Positions 1 through 8,300 are shown, counted from the stretch's first letter. The stretch: DNA of 64,000 nucleotides from Desulfitobacterium chlororespirans DSM 11544 (GCF_900143285.1 NZ_FRDN01000015.1:124001-188000); one strand, 5' to 3'. Translations and numbers: made by a program. The notes: generated from the sequence alone by a model not told the origin.

Positions 1-39
1 AGAGGGCGGTAGTCTTGGCTAACTGGACGACAGCCAATT

Positions 40-67
40 TTAACTGACCGGAGGGGTATGCTATAAT
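40..67 (+). promoter_or_regulatory. Candidate promoter of the LtaS-type gene
   Basis: TTAACT (40-45), a 16-base spacer and a perfect TATAAT (62-67) preceded by TG at 59-60 form an extended -10 promoter. A second possible pair, TTTACA (78-83) and TAAAAT (102-107) with an 18-base spacer, lies closer to the gene. Either could drive transcription of the gene starting at 144. Confidence 0.6.
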
Positions 68-143
68 GTTAACTGTCTTTACATTTTCGTTACACTATTT
101 TTAAAATATGTTTACACAATAAAGTTTACTATAAGGTGATGTA

Positions 144-1982
144 ATGCCCGTTCTTCAATACGAATCCATCAAGAGAAACCTCCGCCTAATTATAGACCTT
201 GTACCGGATCCTTTTTGGTGGGGATCCTTTATTATTGGCTATATTAAGGTCATTGCCTTTATGGGAATGACCACATCATGGAACAACTCCTGGGAATTTT
301 ACTTTGTGAATAATTACGGAGTGTCCAGCGTTATTGCTCTTTGCTTTACCCTCTTATTCTTTTCCGTCCCGTTGCTTTTCAAGGGAAGAAGCCGTCTCTG
401 GGTAACATGGGTCTTCAGCGCGATCCTGGCCTTTATGCTGTTCGCTGATTTAGTCTATTATCGAGGATATGGTGATTTTCTTACCTTTCACCTTATTTCC
501 CAATTGGCCAATCTTGAAGACCTGGGAGGTTCAATTGTATCTCTGATTTATTTACCTGATGCTCTTTTTTTCATCGATTGCTTATTGGGACTGCTCTTGC
601 TTATCATGAAGAGAGAGTCAGGAAAGGAAATCAGACGGCAAACTCCCTGGTTCCTGCTTATTTGTGTACTTGCTGTGGGATTTATTTATTCAGCTCATTA
701 TCGCTATGACCGGGTGGAGAATGGGCAAAACCAGATTGTTTTCCGTATCTGCTGGACTCCCACCGATACGATGAGAAATTTATCGCCTGTGGGCTATCAT
801 TTCTATGAAGGCTATGTTTATTTTAAGGAAAATCAGGTCATTGAGCTGACTCCTGAACAGGAGGAGGAGATCGAAGACTGGTATGTACAGCATCAGGAAG
901 ATTCACCTGCTGATGAGTATCAAGGAGTATTTGCGGGGCAAAACCTTATCCTCTTACAGGTGGAATCCTTGGAGAACTTTGTCATCAATCAAAGCTACAA
1001 TGGCCAGGAAATAACTCCGACGCTAAACCGGCTTTTGCAGGACAGCATCTATTTCCCCAATTTCTATGAGCAGGTATGGAATGGAACCACTTCTGATGCT
1101 GAGCTCCTGACCAATGCCTCCGTATATCCGGTAAGGCGGGGGAGCACCTTTTTCAGATACCCGCTCAACGAGTACAATTCCCTGCCTAAGCTGCTTGCTG
1201 AAAAAGGATACACTACCCAAGCCAGCCATCCCGATAACGCCGGTTACTGGAATTGGGTCCAGGCTTTAACCGCCATGGGTTTCTCCAATACCCTGGATAT
1301 TACGGATTTTGTTATGGATGAGAAAATTGGTTTGGGATTAAGTGACGGGAGCTATCTTCGGCAAATGCTCCCTATCCTTGAGCAGTCTGGGCAGCCTTTC
1401 TACGATTTCATTATTACCATGACCAGTCATGGCCCCTTTGATCTGCCTCAAGAATATCGTGAACTGGACATCGAGCCACAGCTTGACCGGACAAAACTGG
1501 GGGGATATTTTCAGAGCATCCATTACACAGATAAGGAAATTGGTCTATTTATAGAATCCCTCGATCAGAAAGGGATTTTAGACAACACGGTGATTGTGAT
1601 CTATGGTGATCATGGTGGGATTCATAAATATTACAATGATGAGCTTGCCGGTATCCAGCCTCAGGAAGATTGGTGGATGGAAAACGATCGCAAGGTACCC
1701 TTAATTATCTACAAAAAAGGCATGGGCTCCAAGATTATTGAGACCACAGGGGGGCAGATCGATGTTTTGCCAACGGTCGCCTATTTGATGGGCATAGAAG
1801 AAGAAAAGTACACAAAGACTGCACAGGGCCGAAATCTACTCACGACCCAAAGAGATTACGCCATTTTGGCTGATGGAAGCTTTGTCGGCACCAGCAAGGA
1901 ACTTGAGGACCATGCCATAAAAGGGCAGACCCTTGCTGATTTAATCATTCAAAGCAACTATTTTGACCAAAAGAAAAAATAA
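144..1982 (+). CDS. LtaS-family membrane sulfatase (polyglycerolphosphate/lipoteichoic acid synthase type)
   Basis: Likely transfers glycerol-phosphate units from phosphatidylglycerol onto a membrane glycolipid, building lipoteichoic-acid-like polymer outside the membrane. The first ~200 residues carry about five hydrophobic segments, then an extracellular alkaline-phosphatase-fold sulfatase domain. Family landmarks are visible: QVESLENF with the metal-binding Glu near residue 274, NGTTSDAE with the catalytic Thr near 316, MTSHGPF, and YGDHGG (Asp489/His490). Length 612 aa fits the family. ATG at 144 follows AAGGTGATG. Monocistronic; a hairpin at 2143-2190 lies downstream. Related phosphoglycerol transferases share the fold, so exact substrate is inferred. 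The family assignment is firm. Confidence 0.9.
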   Translation: MPVLQYESIKRNLRLIIDLVPDPFWWGSFIIGYIKVIAFMGMTTSWNNSWEFYFVNNYGVSSVIALCFTLLFFSVPLLFKGRSRLWVTWVFSAILAFMLFADLVYYRGYGDFLTFHLISQLANLEDLGGSIVSLIYLPDALFFIDCLLGLLLLIMKRESGKEIRRQTPWFLLICVLAVGFIYSAHYRYDRVENGQNQIVFRICWTPTDTMRNLSPVGYHFYEGYVYFKENQVIELTPEQEEEIEDWYVQHQEDSPADEYQGVFAGQNLILLQVESLENFVINQSYNGQEITPTLNRLLQDSIYFPNFYEQVWNGTTSDAELLTNASVYPVRRGSTFFRYPLNEYNSLPKLLAEKGYTTQASHPDNAGYWNWVQALTAMGFSNTLDITDFVMDEKIGLGLSDGSYLRQMLPILEQSGQPFYDFIITMTSHGPFDLPQEYRELDIEPQLDRTKLGGYFQSIHYTDKEIGLFIESLDQKGILDNTVIVIYGDHGGIHKYYNDELAGIQPQEDWWMENDRKVPLIIYKKGMGSKIIETTGGQIDVLPTVAYLMGIEEEKYTKTAQGRNLLTTQRDYAILADGSFVGTSKELEDHAIKGQTLADLIIQSNYFDQKKK

Positions 1983-1986
1983 ACAA

Positions 1987-2091
1987 ATGGACAATGAGCG
2001 ACTCTATACAAGAATGGGTTTTAAAGAAGAAAATGTAATCATAGCCTTACAAAGGGAGCTGAACGAATACCCTTGGGGCGAATTCGCATAA
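1987..2091 (+). pseudogene. Short ORF resembling the C-terminal tail of a GNAT acetyltransferase
   Basis: A 34-codon ORF starts five bases after the LtaS stop. Its product contains NERLYTRMGFKEE, which resembles the conserved LYxxxGF end of GNAT N-acetyltransferases. It has no upstream ribosome site and no acetyl-CoA-binding motif, so if real it is the remnant of a deleted gene. The resemblance is short and could be chance. Confidence 0.3.
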
Positions 2092-2142
2092 GCGTATTTC
2101 CGAGCTTACCTTTGCCACGGCATTTGCAAAGGGTGAATTTTC

Positions 2143-2190
2143 AGGACCCCTCTATCTGCTGGTTTCTGCCGGCAGATAGAGGGGCCTTTG
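2143..2190 (+). terminator. Rho-independent terminator
   Basis: Thirteen-base perfect arms, CCCCTCTATCTGC (2147-2159) and GCAGATAGAGGGG (2172-2184), with a 12-base loop and a following T-rich stretch. It ends transcription from the LtaS gene. The rest of 2092-2371 shows no gene. Confidence 0.85.
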
Positions 2191-2371
2191 TGTTAAGAAC
2201 AATGCGGTCGGGATCTAAGTGAAAGCAGATACTCCCTCTAAGATATGGATAATTTGGAGGAATATTTAAAAGAGTGTTGAATTTTTAATTAGAGATATTA
2301 TTAATGCGCATAAATATTGTCGTAATTGAGGCCTTATCAGTAATTTTTCACAAATAAAAGGAGGGAGCAAG

Positions 2372-3274
2372 GTGCCAAGTATATTTCTTAGCCATACAAG
2401 TATTGATAAACCCTTTGTGGAAAAACTTGCAAGAGATTTGAAAAGAATTGGTGTGAATGTTTGGTATGATAAATGGGAGATTAAAACTGGTGATTCAATT
2501 ACATGGAAAATTGAAGAGGGAATCAGAGAAAATGAATATCTAGGCATTATCTTATCTCCAGAAGCATTAAATTCTGAATGGGTTAAAAGTGAACTGGGTG
2601 GAGCATGGGTAAAACAAATGCAAACGAAAAAAGTTGTAGTATTACCTATTTACTATAGAGAATGTCAAATGCCATTTTTCCTGATTGACCGGAAATACGC
2701 CGATTTTAGAGTTGATTATGAGCAGGGGTTTAATGAATTAGCTTCAATATTTGGGATTAAGGAAACACAAGCAATAACACAAGATAATTGGAGAAAGTTT
2801 ACTAAAAATAGAAAAGTGGATTGGAAATTATATAAAATAAGAGAATTTGAACAGTTAGTGACCGCATTAGTGGATAGAGCTTATGATTATAATTGGTCTG
2901 CTTGGGTTGGTGGTACTTCAAATGAATACTCTATAACTCTATATTGCTCTGTTAAACAGGAAAATGAGTATATACACAAACATATTTCAATTAAACTACT
3001 TGGTGAAAATAATGCTTATATGGCCAGCTTCAAAAAACAAGCAAACCCCAACAACATTAAAGTAAGTGATTTTGATACTTATATTGGTAACTCCGTAAAT
3101 GCATGTGATGAATATGTATGGAGATTTATGGATGATTTTAATTCTGCATTTGGGATTCCTCAAGAAAAACCTAGTTATTTTACTGAACGATTTTCTAGAG
3201 GAAATGAGATTCATGAAGCCGCAAAAGAAATGATTAGAAAATTCAATTGGTACAAAGGAGATAAGTTGTATTAA
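2372..3274 (+). CDS. TIR-domain protein, putative defence effector
   Basis: Residues 1-130 form a bacterial TIR domain: IFLSHTSIDKPFVEKLARDL at the start, the WYDKWEIKTGDS loop, and SEWVKSELGGAW holding the Glu that serves as the NADase catalytic residue in TIR proteins. The remaining ~170 residues match no family I recognise. Bacterial TIR proteins commonly deplete NAD+ or make a cyclic-ADP-ribose signal during phage attack; that role is inferred here. GTG start at 2372 follows GGAGGGAG. The gene is visibly AT-richer than carAB or the LtaS gene and stands alone, without an adjacent sensor such as Thoeris ThsA or an Argonaute, which suggests acquisition by transfer. Confidence 0.8.
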   Translation: MPSIFLSHTSIDKPFVEKLARDLKRIGVNVWYDKWEIKTGDSITWKIEEGIRENEYLGIILSPEALNSEWVKSELGGAWVKQMQTKKVVVLPIYYRECQMPFFLIDRKYADFRVDYEQGFNELASIFGIKETQAITQDNWRKFTKNRKVDWKLYKIREFEQLVTALVDRAYDYNWSAWVGGTSNEYSITLYCSVKQENEYIHKHISIKLLGENNAYMASFKKQANPNNIKVSDFDTYIGNSVNACDEYVWRFMDDFNSAFGIPQEKPSYFTERFSRGNEIHEAAKEMIRKFNWYKGDKLY

Positions 3275-3390
3275 TTAAAAGCAGAAAAACTTCCGCTAAC
3301 ACAGCATTTCTTAATACTTTGAAAGTGCTGGACGCATCGGGGTTACCTAAACGTTAACTGAAAGTTCCTAACATGGGCTTTCAGGTCAAT

Positions 3391-3419
3391 AAAAATACAG
3401 ATCTCTATAATGAGATCTG
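3391..3419 (-). terminator. Terminator of the Doc toxin gene
   Basis: CAGATCTC (3398-3405) and GAGATCTG (3412-3419) form a perfect 8-bp stem with a 6-base loop directly after the toxin stop. Read on the minus strand it is followed by a TATTTTTATT tail. The upstream stretch 3275-3390 shows no gene. Confidence 0.75.
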
Positions 3420-3420
3420 C

Positions 3421-3834
3421 TTACTTAGAAAATCGCTCTTTTAGCCAATGTGACAGTTCGAGGATATAGGTATCTAATGCCTCGCCGGCTAATTGGGAAC
3501 AAGATATCTGAATAGCCTTATCATATGCTTCGTCATCATCGATATAATCTGAGTATCCATTGATTTTTAGAAGGATTGTGGCTGCATAAAAGCCAACTCT
3601 TTTATTACCATCTACAAAACAATGATTTTTCGTGAGGAAATACCAAAGCATCGCTGCCTTTTCAAATACTGAGGAATATTTGTCATGATCGAAATGGGGA
3701 TATTGCTGGTCAAGGATACTCCGGATTTTTGACACAGAATCCCCGTACAGTTCAAAACTCCCGCCAAAAGATTTAATGGCCTCTTCGTGAATTGAGAGGA
3801 TATCCTCTATATAAAGGAGTTCGATGTCATTCAT
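3421..3834 (-). CDS. Doc/Fic-family toxin
   Basis: A 137-aa protein with the Doc signature HCFVDGNKR near residues 72-80, the family HxFx(D/E)GNKR active site. Doc proteins inactivate EF-Tu by phosphorylation; other Fic proteins transfer AMP. The GNKR form (Lys rather than Gly-Arg) points to the Doc branch. Length is typical of Doc. It begins two bases after the stop of the short antitoxin gene upstream (3837-4007), the usual antitoxin-toxin order and spacing. A terminator follows at once. Confidence 0.85.
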   Translation of the reverse strand: MNDIELLYIEDILSIHEEAIKSFGGSFELYGDSVSKIRSILDQQYPHFDHDKYSSVFEKAAMLWYFLTKNHCFVDGNKRVGFYAATILLKINGYSDYIDDDEAYDKAIQISCSQLAGEALDTYILELSHWLKERFSK

Positions 3835-3836
3835 AA

Positions 3837-4007
3837 CTATTCCGCAAGTTTCTTAAGGAGCTTGGAATGCTGTGATGTAACTTCCTTAAGTGACTTAGCA
3901 ATTTTTCGTTTATGCTCACTTGAAGAGTTTGGCTGTGCGCCGTTTTTAGGTTCCTTTGGAATAGCCATATCAATATCTCCCTCAGATTTAGCTCTATCTT
4001 TATCCAT
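3837..4007 (-). CDS. Short antitoxin partner of the Doc toxin
   Basis: A 56-aa ORF beginning MDKDRAKSEGD and ending KLLKKLAE, preceded by AAGGTGG at good spacing. It is highly charged and rich in Ser, Lys and Glu, so mostly disordered or helical, and ends two bases before the toxin start. Position, size and coupling mark it as the antitoxin. I cannot see a Phd/YefM, AbrB or ribbon-helix-helix DNA-binding motif, so its class is open. A longer ORF over the same bases in another frame (3827-4036) lacks this context and is taken as a shadow. Confidence 0.7.
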   Translation of the reverse strand: MDKDRAKSEGDIDMAIPKEPKNGAQPNSSSEHKRKIAKSLKEVTSQHSKLLKKLAE

Positions 4008-4066
4008 ATTGTACCACCTTTCGTGATTTGGAACAATTATTAGTATTATTATTCAAACTGAGGGGA

Positions 4067-4084
4067 TATAGTCTTAAGACTATA
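4067..4084. promoter_or_regulatory. Perfect 18-bp palindrome between divergent genes
   Basis: TATAGTCTTAAGACTATA is a perfect palindrome. It lies between the antitoxin start (4007, minus strand) and the small membrane gene (4138, plus strand), the position expected of an operator controlling one or both divergent transcripts. Confidence 0.5.
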
Positions 4085-4137
4085 AAACATAATGTCACAT
4101 GGAACATATACAAGGCGTTTGAAAGGAGGAACTTTTC

Positions 4138-4290
4138 ATGGGCGATATCATCATGGTTTATATTATACCTATGATCATCTTGTTTATAATTTACTATAAG
4201 GTGTTTCGTATTGCAGACGATGTGAAGGAAATTAAAAGAATGCTCGAAAATAGTGGCAAATCCGAAGCAAATAAAAAAGAGCCTGAATAG
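4138..4290 (+). CDS. Small single-pass membrane protein (50 aa)
   Basis: ATG follows AAAGGAGG at ideal spacing. The product has one hydrophobic segment (about residues 4-20), then a basic and amphipathic cytoplasmic tail with VKEIKRMLENS and a Lys/Glu-rich end. It belongs to no family I can name. The same architecture recurs in the 64-aa gene at 6234-6428. It opens a run of six same-strand envelope genes up to 6945. Confidence 0.65.
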   Translation: MGDIIMVYIIPMIILFIIYYKVFRIADDVKEIKRMLENSGKSEANKKEPE

Positions 4291-4345
4291 ACCCCTTTAA
4301 TCTTTTTTACTCTACTGATTGCTCATGCAGTGGGAGGCAGCAATA

Positions 4346-5140
4346 ATGAAGCCAAAAGAAGGGCTGAAATCCACAGGGATGTTTTTGAATTCTTGCCGAA
4401 AAGGCATAGAAAGTGTTTTGAACTACAAAAGGCCGGCTTTTTGGATCATGATAGCTGCGGCTTTCATCTGTATAGGGGTATTGGGGATTCATGCTGTCAA
4501 TCCCAAGATTTATAACTATGCCGATGCTTCAGATGAGACGGTCGGGTCAGTCCAGCAGATACATGGGAACGGGACAGAATATGCCGGTTTTGACAGCGGC
4601 GAAGTAGCAGAAGCAGCAGTCCCCCAATCTGCCATTTATTCACCGGACGGTAACTGGGCGGTATGGTCAAATGTTCAGGAAGATTTGAAGGATGAGAACG
4701 GGCTGTTTTACAGTATCTATCAAGTCCTGCTTTATCATACCCAAACCGGAAAGGTCACAGTATTCGATATTGTCGGGCGGGACTTTGACTTTCTCTGGTC
4801 AGCGAACAGTAAATTTCTGGCCGTAACTTACTCAGGGCGGGAATGGACGCATTTCAGCATAGTGGATACCACAACGCTTACCGAGAGGCCAGGCCCCTCT
4901 ATGGCCTCAGTCATGGAGCAACTTAAAGCACAGGGAAAGAGATTGGATTATATGGTTAACGAAGCCCGTCCCGATCCGGCCCTGATCCCAGCCGAATGGT
5001 TGCCGGACAGCTCAGAAATCCTCATTTCCTACCAATGGCGCGATACATCCTACATGACACAAAGCGGTACTTTTGTTTATGAAGTTGAATCAGACCGAAT
5101 ATCCGGATTAAGCCAAAATGCCCCATTCCAAGCAGGCTGA
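4346..5140 (+). CDS. BlaR1/MecR1-like C-terminal region without the M56 protease
   Basis: The start, KGIESVLNYKRPAFWIMIAAA, resembles the linker and last membrane helix of clostridial BlaR1/MecR1-type sensors (typical form: ILNYKKPRFW, a helix, then NPK). The preceding M56 metalloprotease with its HExxH motif is absent, and no BlaI-type repressor lies upstream. After one membrane segment (about residues 30-52) comes a ~200-residue extracytoplasmic part with propeller-like turns such as YSPDGNWAVWS and FLWSANSKFLAVTY. ATG at 4346 is chosen because GGGAGG sits eight bases upstream; an in-frame TTG at 4319 has no such site. It may be a free-standing extracytoplasmic sensor or the surviving tail of a broken gene. 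The good ribosome site favours expression. Confidence 0.6.
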   Translation: MKPKEGLKSTGMFLNSCRKGIESVLNYKRPAFWIMIAAAFICIGVLGIHAVNPKIYNYADASDETVGSVQQIHGNGTEYAGFDSGEVAEAAVPQSAIYSPDGNWAVWSNVQEDLKDENGLFYSIYQVLLYHTQTGKVTVFDIVGRDFDFLWSANSKFLAVTYSGREWTHFSIVDTTTLTERPGPSMASVMEQLKAQGKRLDYMVNEARPDPALIPAEWLPDSSEILISYQWRDTSYMTQSGTFVYEVESDRISGLSQNAPFQAG

Positions 5141-5204
5141 GGAATCCCTATGAACAGCAACAGATTATTTTGTCAAACGGGAATTTGGGGAGGAGGATAT
5201 TAAT

Positions 5205-5537
5205 GTGTTTGTAGTCAACGGTGCTGATTATACTATCCTCGTTATAGGGGCTATGGGAGCACTAGTCTTCCTCGCCATTCAGTTCACTCTCTGCTTCAAG
5301 GCAAAACACATTGCCGTGAAGTGCATCCCTATTTATTTGGCTCTCCTAGGTGGAGCATATTGCTTAGCTCTTTGGGCTGGGTTACTGGGTTCTTACTCAG
5401 CCGGAGCAATATCTGGCAATCAGCTTGCAGCATATATCGGTGGCATTGTGGTTGGAGTAACCTCATTAGGAATAGTTATAGCATGGATATTATACGGGGT
5501 TATTTCCCGGGCTCGCAATAAGCGGGAGATCAGATAG
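5205..5537 (+). CDS. Small polytopic membrane protein of unknown function
   Basis: A 110-aa protein with about three or four hydrophobic segments (residues 8-28, 36-62, 72-100) and a basic C-terminus, RARNKREIR. GTG at 5205 follows GGGGAGGAGG; the overlapping ATG at 5203 runs into a stop after three codons. No family recognised. It ends two bases before the next gene starts, so the two are probably co-translated. Confidence 0.6.
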   Translation: MFVVNGADYTILVIGAMGALVFLAIQFTLCFKAKHIAVKCIPIYLALLGGAYCLALWAGLLGSYSAGAISGNQLAAYIGGIVVGVTSLGIVIAWILYGVISRARNKREIR

Positions 5538-5539
5538 GA

Positions 5540-6187
5540 ATGGAGGAGAAAGATTTGAAAGTCAGATTCTTTCTGGCAATCCTTATCGGCATTGCCTTTC
5601 TCACAACAGGATGTACTAAGTCAGCGGATCTAAACGAGCTAATCAGCATGAGCAAAGATATTCAAGAGCTTTATTACGAAGAACGTAATTCTGGAGAAAT
5701 CATCTTTGACGGCAAGGTCTGGGCTAAAGATAATCAATTTAAATATGAAGTAACGGTCTATAGCAATAATGAAAAAATAGACACTCTCGGCTTGCTGACG
5801 GATAATTCAGGCAAGAGGACAACATATCGGATTCAAAACCCAAACGCATCCATTGCCCCATCAACGGGAATATCGGGAACATTTCAGGGAATAAGAGAGG
5901 ATTCGTTTTTAAGATATATCGATAGGATCGGTCTGGAAAAGGCAGAAATTGTGGGAGCGGAAGAAGTAGAAGGAAGGCAAAGTGTCATTGTCAGGACAAA
6001 CACATCTAATGGAGTAGATCCATCTAAAATATGGATAGATAAAAAAACAGGAGTCCCAACTAAGATCGAGTTTGCGGAGAATGAGAAGATTGTGACCTCA
6101 TTGACTTATAAGAACATAAAAATAGGTCCCGGCTCGGTTTCTGACAAAGAATTTGAGGTTCCTGAGTCGGCACTAATCTTAGAATAA
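5540..6187 (+). CDS. Predicted lipoprotein, LolA/DUF-like fold
   Basis: A basic N-terminus and hydrophobic stretch end in the lipobox LTTGC, so the mature protein is membrane-anchored outside the cell. The rest (about 190 residues) alternates short beta-like segments: FKYEVTVYS, RTTYRIQN, KIWIDKKTGVPTKIEF, LTYKNIKIGP. The last two are typical of the LolA-like proteins found as lipoproteins in Firmicutes. Function unknown. Start is ambiguous: ATG at 5540 (used here) or TTG at 5555, which is better spaced from GGAGGAG lying inside the first codons. Confidence 0.65.
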   Translation: MEEKDLKVRFFLAILIGIAFLTTGCTKSADLNELISMSKDIQELYYEERNSGEIIFDGKVWAKDNQFKYEVTVYSNNEKIDTLGLLTDNSGKRTTYRIQNPNASIAPSTGISGTFQGIREDSFLRYIDRIGLEKAEIVGAEEVEGRQSVIVRTNTSNGVDPSKIWIDKKTGVPTKIEFAENEKIVTSLTYKNIKIGPGSVSDKEFEVPESALILE

Positions 6188-6233
6188 GAAGGAAACTCAC
6201 AAAGTAGTTTAGATAAGGAGAGGAGAGTGCGGG

Positions 6234-6428
6234 ATGAACCCGATACACACGGATTTCACATTATTAATACAAACGATTTCTTTCCTGGTCCTTGTGTTAA
6301 TCATTGGCCTGTTGATTAGCATCCCATTCGTTTTAAGGAAAAGAAAAAAGGATCAGGAGATTCTTGGGAAGTTGGATAGGGTTATAGATATCCTGGAAAG
6401 AGAAAAGAACAACAGCAATCACCATTAA
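6234..6428 (+). CDS. Small single-pass membrane protein (64 aa)
   Basis: Preceded by AAGGAGAGGAG. One long hydrophobic segment (about residues 9-32), then RKRKKDQEILGKLDRVIDILEREK, a basic region continuing into a short coiled-coil-like helix. The layout matches the 50-aa protein at 4138-4290, and both end in a Lys/Glu-rich tail. No family recognised. It sits 46 bases after the lipoprotein gene and 16 before the next, so is likely in the same operon. Confidence 0.6.
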   Translation: MNPIHTDFTLLIQTISFLVLVLIIGLLISIPFVLRKRKKDQEILGKLDRVIDILEREKNNSNHH

Positions 6429-6444
6429 AGATTCAGGGAGGTAA

Positions 6445-6945
6445 ATGGTGAAAAGAATCAAAGGTTTTATGCTTTTTCTAAGTGTATTGGCCATTGTTTT
6501 AAGTTTAGCACTGTATAAATTTTACCCTGTCTTAGAGGCTTTTTATTGTAATAAGAGTATTTCCGTTTCCACAATTAAGCTTTTTATGACGGAAGAAGAA
6601 TTGATTAATACCATGGGTGAAAAAGCGGAGTTTGTCTATGGAATGGGAGGGAATGGCTGGAGATTCAGCGATAGTAAGATTTTTGTGATGACATCATCCC
6701 TTGGGTTATTCAAGAACAGAGTATCATCGATTGATACGGAGAATAGCTCACATAGCATCTTGGGGATTAAAGTAGGTGACAATTGGGATTCAGCTGTCAC
6801 CTACTTGAAAAAGCGCGGATTCAAAGAGTTCAGCCATGACATGTATACAAAGGGTAATGTGGAGATTCAACTTTCTGGCGGAAGTAAAATTAGTGGATTA
6901 AGGATTAGAATCGCAGACCCTGCCTATAAAGAGGTACAGTTTTAG
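6445..6945 (+). CDS. Membrane-anchored protein of unknown function
   Basis: A 166-aa protein with one N-terminal hydrophobic segment (residues 7-27) and no lipobox, then an extracytoplasmic domain. GIKVGDNWDSAVTYLKKRGFK resembles the calcium-dependent or SmpA/BamE-like repeat pattern in which a short helix pairs with a beta-strand, and an earlier stretch (TEEELINTMGEKAEFVY) looks like a first copy. Function unknown. RBS GGGAGG precedes ATG 6445; the next codon, GTG, is an alternative start. It is the last gene of the small envelope cluster, followed by a terminator. Confidence 0.6.
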   Translation: MVKRIKGFMLFLSVLAIVLSLALYKFYPVLEAFYCNKSISVSTIKLFMTEEELINTMGEKAEFVYGMGGNGWRFSDSKIFVMTSSLGLFKNRVSSIDTENSSHSILGIKVGDNWDSAVTYLKKRGFKEFSHDMYTKGNVEIQLSGGSKISGLRIRIADPAYKEVQF

Positions 6946-7012
6946 CAAAGAAGTGTTTTAACAGTGTAAGGTTTCGTTGTACTCCGGCTAAAGAAAAAAG
7001 AACCGTGATAAA

Positions 7013-7047
7013 GGCCTGATTCCTGCTCAACAGGAGTTAGGTCTTTT
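7013..7047 (+). terminator. Rho-independent terminator
   Basis: GGCCTGATTCCTG (7013-7025) and CAGGAGTTAGGTC (7031-7043) pair over their full length with G-T wobbles, a 5-base loop, then CTTTTGTTG. It ends the 4.1-6.9 kb cluster before the carA promoter. Confidence 0.75.
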
Positions 7048-7101
7048 GTTGTAGCCAGACATATCCGGGTAGGGAGAGAGGAAGAAATTTTTTTAAAGGA
7101 A

Positions 7102-7130
7102 TTGAATAATTATGCGTTAAAAAGTATAAT
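7102..7130 (+). promoter_or_regulatory. carAB promoter
   Basis: TTGAAT (7102-7107), exactly 17 bases, then TATAAT (7125-7130). The expected leader is about 57 bases with no attenuator-like hairpins, so PyrR-type or T-box control is not seen. Confidence 0.8.
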
Positions 7131-7193
7131 TATTTAAGTAAATAATTCATAAACCATAAGAGAAAAGCCGGAATTATCTGAGGAGGGGTTAAA

Positions 7194-8300
7194 TTGCAGG
7201 CTGCATTAGTATTAGAAACCGGAAAAATATTCATGGGAGAGTCCTTGGGCGCCGGCGGCGAAATTCGGGGAGAGGTGGTTTTCAATACAGGGATGAGCGG
7301 CTATCAGGAAGTCCTCACCGATCCTTCCTATAAGGGACAGATGGTATGCATGACCTATCCGCTGATCGGTAACTACGGCATCAATTCCTTAGACAATCAG
7401 TCCCCTCAGATCCAGGTCCAGGGATTTATCGTCAAAGAAGCAGCGCGTAACCCCCATCATTGGCAACTGGAAAAGAATATCTCCAGAGCCTTGGCCCAGG
7501 CAGGGGTTGTCGGAATCAAAAGTATCGATACCCGGGCCTTAACCCGCATTATCCGGGAGTATGGCGTGTTGCGGGGAATGATTACCACAGAGCTTGGGGA
7601 GCTGGACCAAAAAGCACTGGAGTTAAAGAACTGGGAGATTCCCCAGGATGCAGTGGCTCGGGTAAGCACCAAGGAGACCTATAAGCTGTCGCCTTTGGGT
7701 GAAACGGACTCCCGGAAACCTTTCCATGTGGTGGTTATGGATTTTGGCATTAAAAACAGTATCCTCAGAGCTATGCAGGAAGAAGGCTATGCCCTGACTG
7801 TGGTTCCTTACTCTGCTTCTGCTCAGGAGATTCTCGCTCTGAAACCGGATGGTGTTTTCCTCTCCAATGGTCCCGGGGACCCTAAGGATGTGGAGGTTGG
7901 AATTAAGACTATTAGCGGATTCGTGAATAAGTTTCCTGTCTTTGGCATCTGCCTGGGGCACCAGCTCCTGACCTTAGCTTTAGGCGGGGACACCTATAAG
8001 CTTAAATATGGGCATCGGGGAGGTAATCAGCCCGTTCAGGATTTGCGTACGAAAAAGGTCCATATTACTTCCCAAAACCATGGCTATGCTGTGGCTGAGG
8101 GGAGTTTGGCCGATACCCTTCTGGAAGTCACTCATCTCAACCTGAATGATCAGACTGTGGAAGGGGTCCGGCATAAGGAGCTCCCGGTATTTTCCGTGCA
8201 GTATCACCCGGAAGCCGGACCGGGCCCCAATGACTCACTCTATCTTTTTAAAGAGTTTTCCACCTTGATGACGGAAGGGAGGATACATCATGCCACTTAA
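7194..8300 (+). CDS. carA: Carbamoyl-phosphate synthase small (glutaminase) subunit
   Basis: Hydrolyses glutamine and feeds ammonia to CarB for carbamoyl phosphate, used in pyrimidine and arginine synthesis. The N-terminal CPSase small-chain domain (residues 1-140, [14 protein letters not shown]) is followed by a class I glutamine amidotransferase domain: GICLGHQLL with the nucleophilic Cys, and YHPEAGPGP with the catalytic His-Glu. 368 aa is normal. TTG at 7194 follows AGGAGGGG. The gene overlaps carB by 11 bases, implying coupled translation. No arginine or pyrimidine biosynthesis genes are adjacent, so which pathway it mainly serves cannot be told. Confidence 0.97.
   Translation: MQAALVLETGKIFMGESLGAGGEIRGEVVFNTGMSGYQEVLTDPSYKGQMVCMTYPLIGNYGINSLDNQSPQIQVQGFIVKEAARNPHHWQLEKNISRALAQAGVVGIKSIDTRALTRIIREYGVLRGMITTELGELDQKALELKNWEIPQDAVARVSTKETYKLSPLGETDSRKPFHVVVMDFGIKNSILRAMQEEGYALTVVPYSASAQEILALKPDGVFLSNGPGDPKDVEVGIKTISGFVNKFPVFGICLGHQLLTLALGGDTYKLKYGHRGGNQPVQDLRTKKVHITSQNHGYAVAEGSLADTLLEVTHLNLNDQTVEGVRHKELPVFSVQYHPEAGPGPNDSLYLFKEFSTLMTEGRIHHAT

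Noticed and set aside
3827-4036. 69-codon ORF in another frame over the Doc antitoxin
   Set aside because: It starts inside the ribosome-site region and ends after the toxin start, and its composition is unlike an antitoxin; the 56-codon frame has the proper site and spacing.
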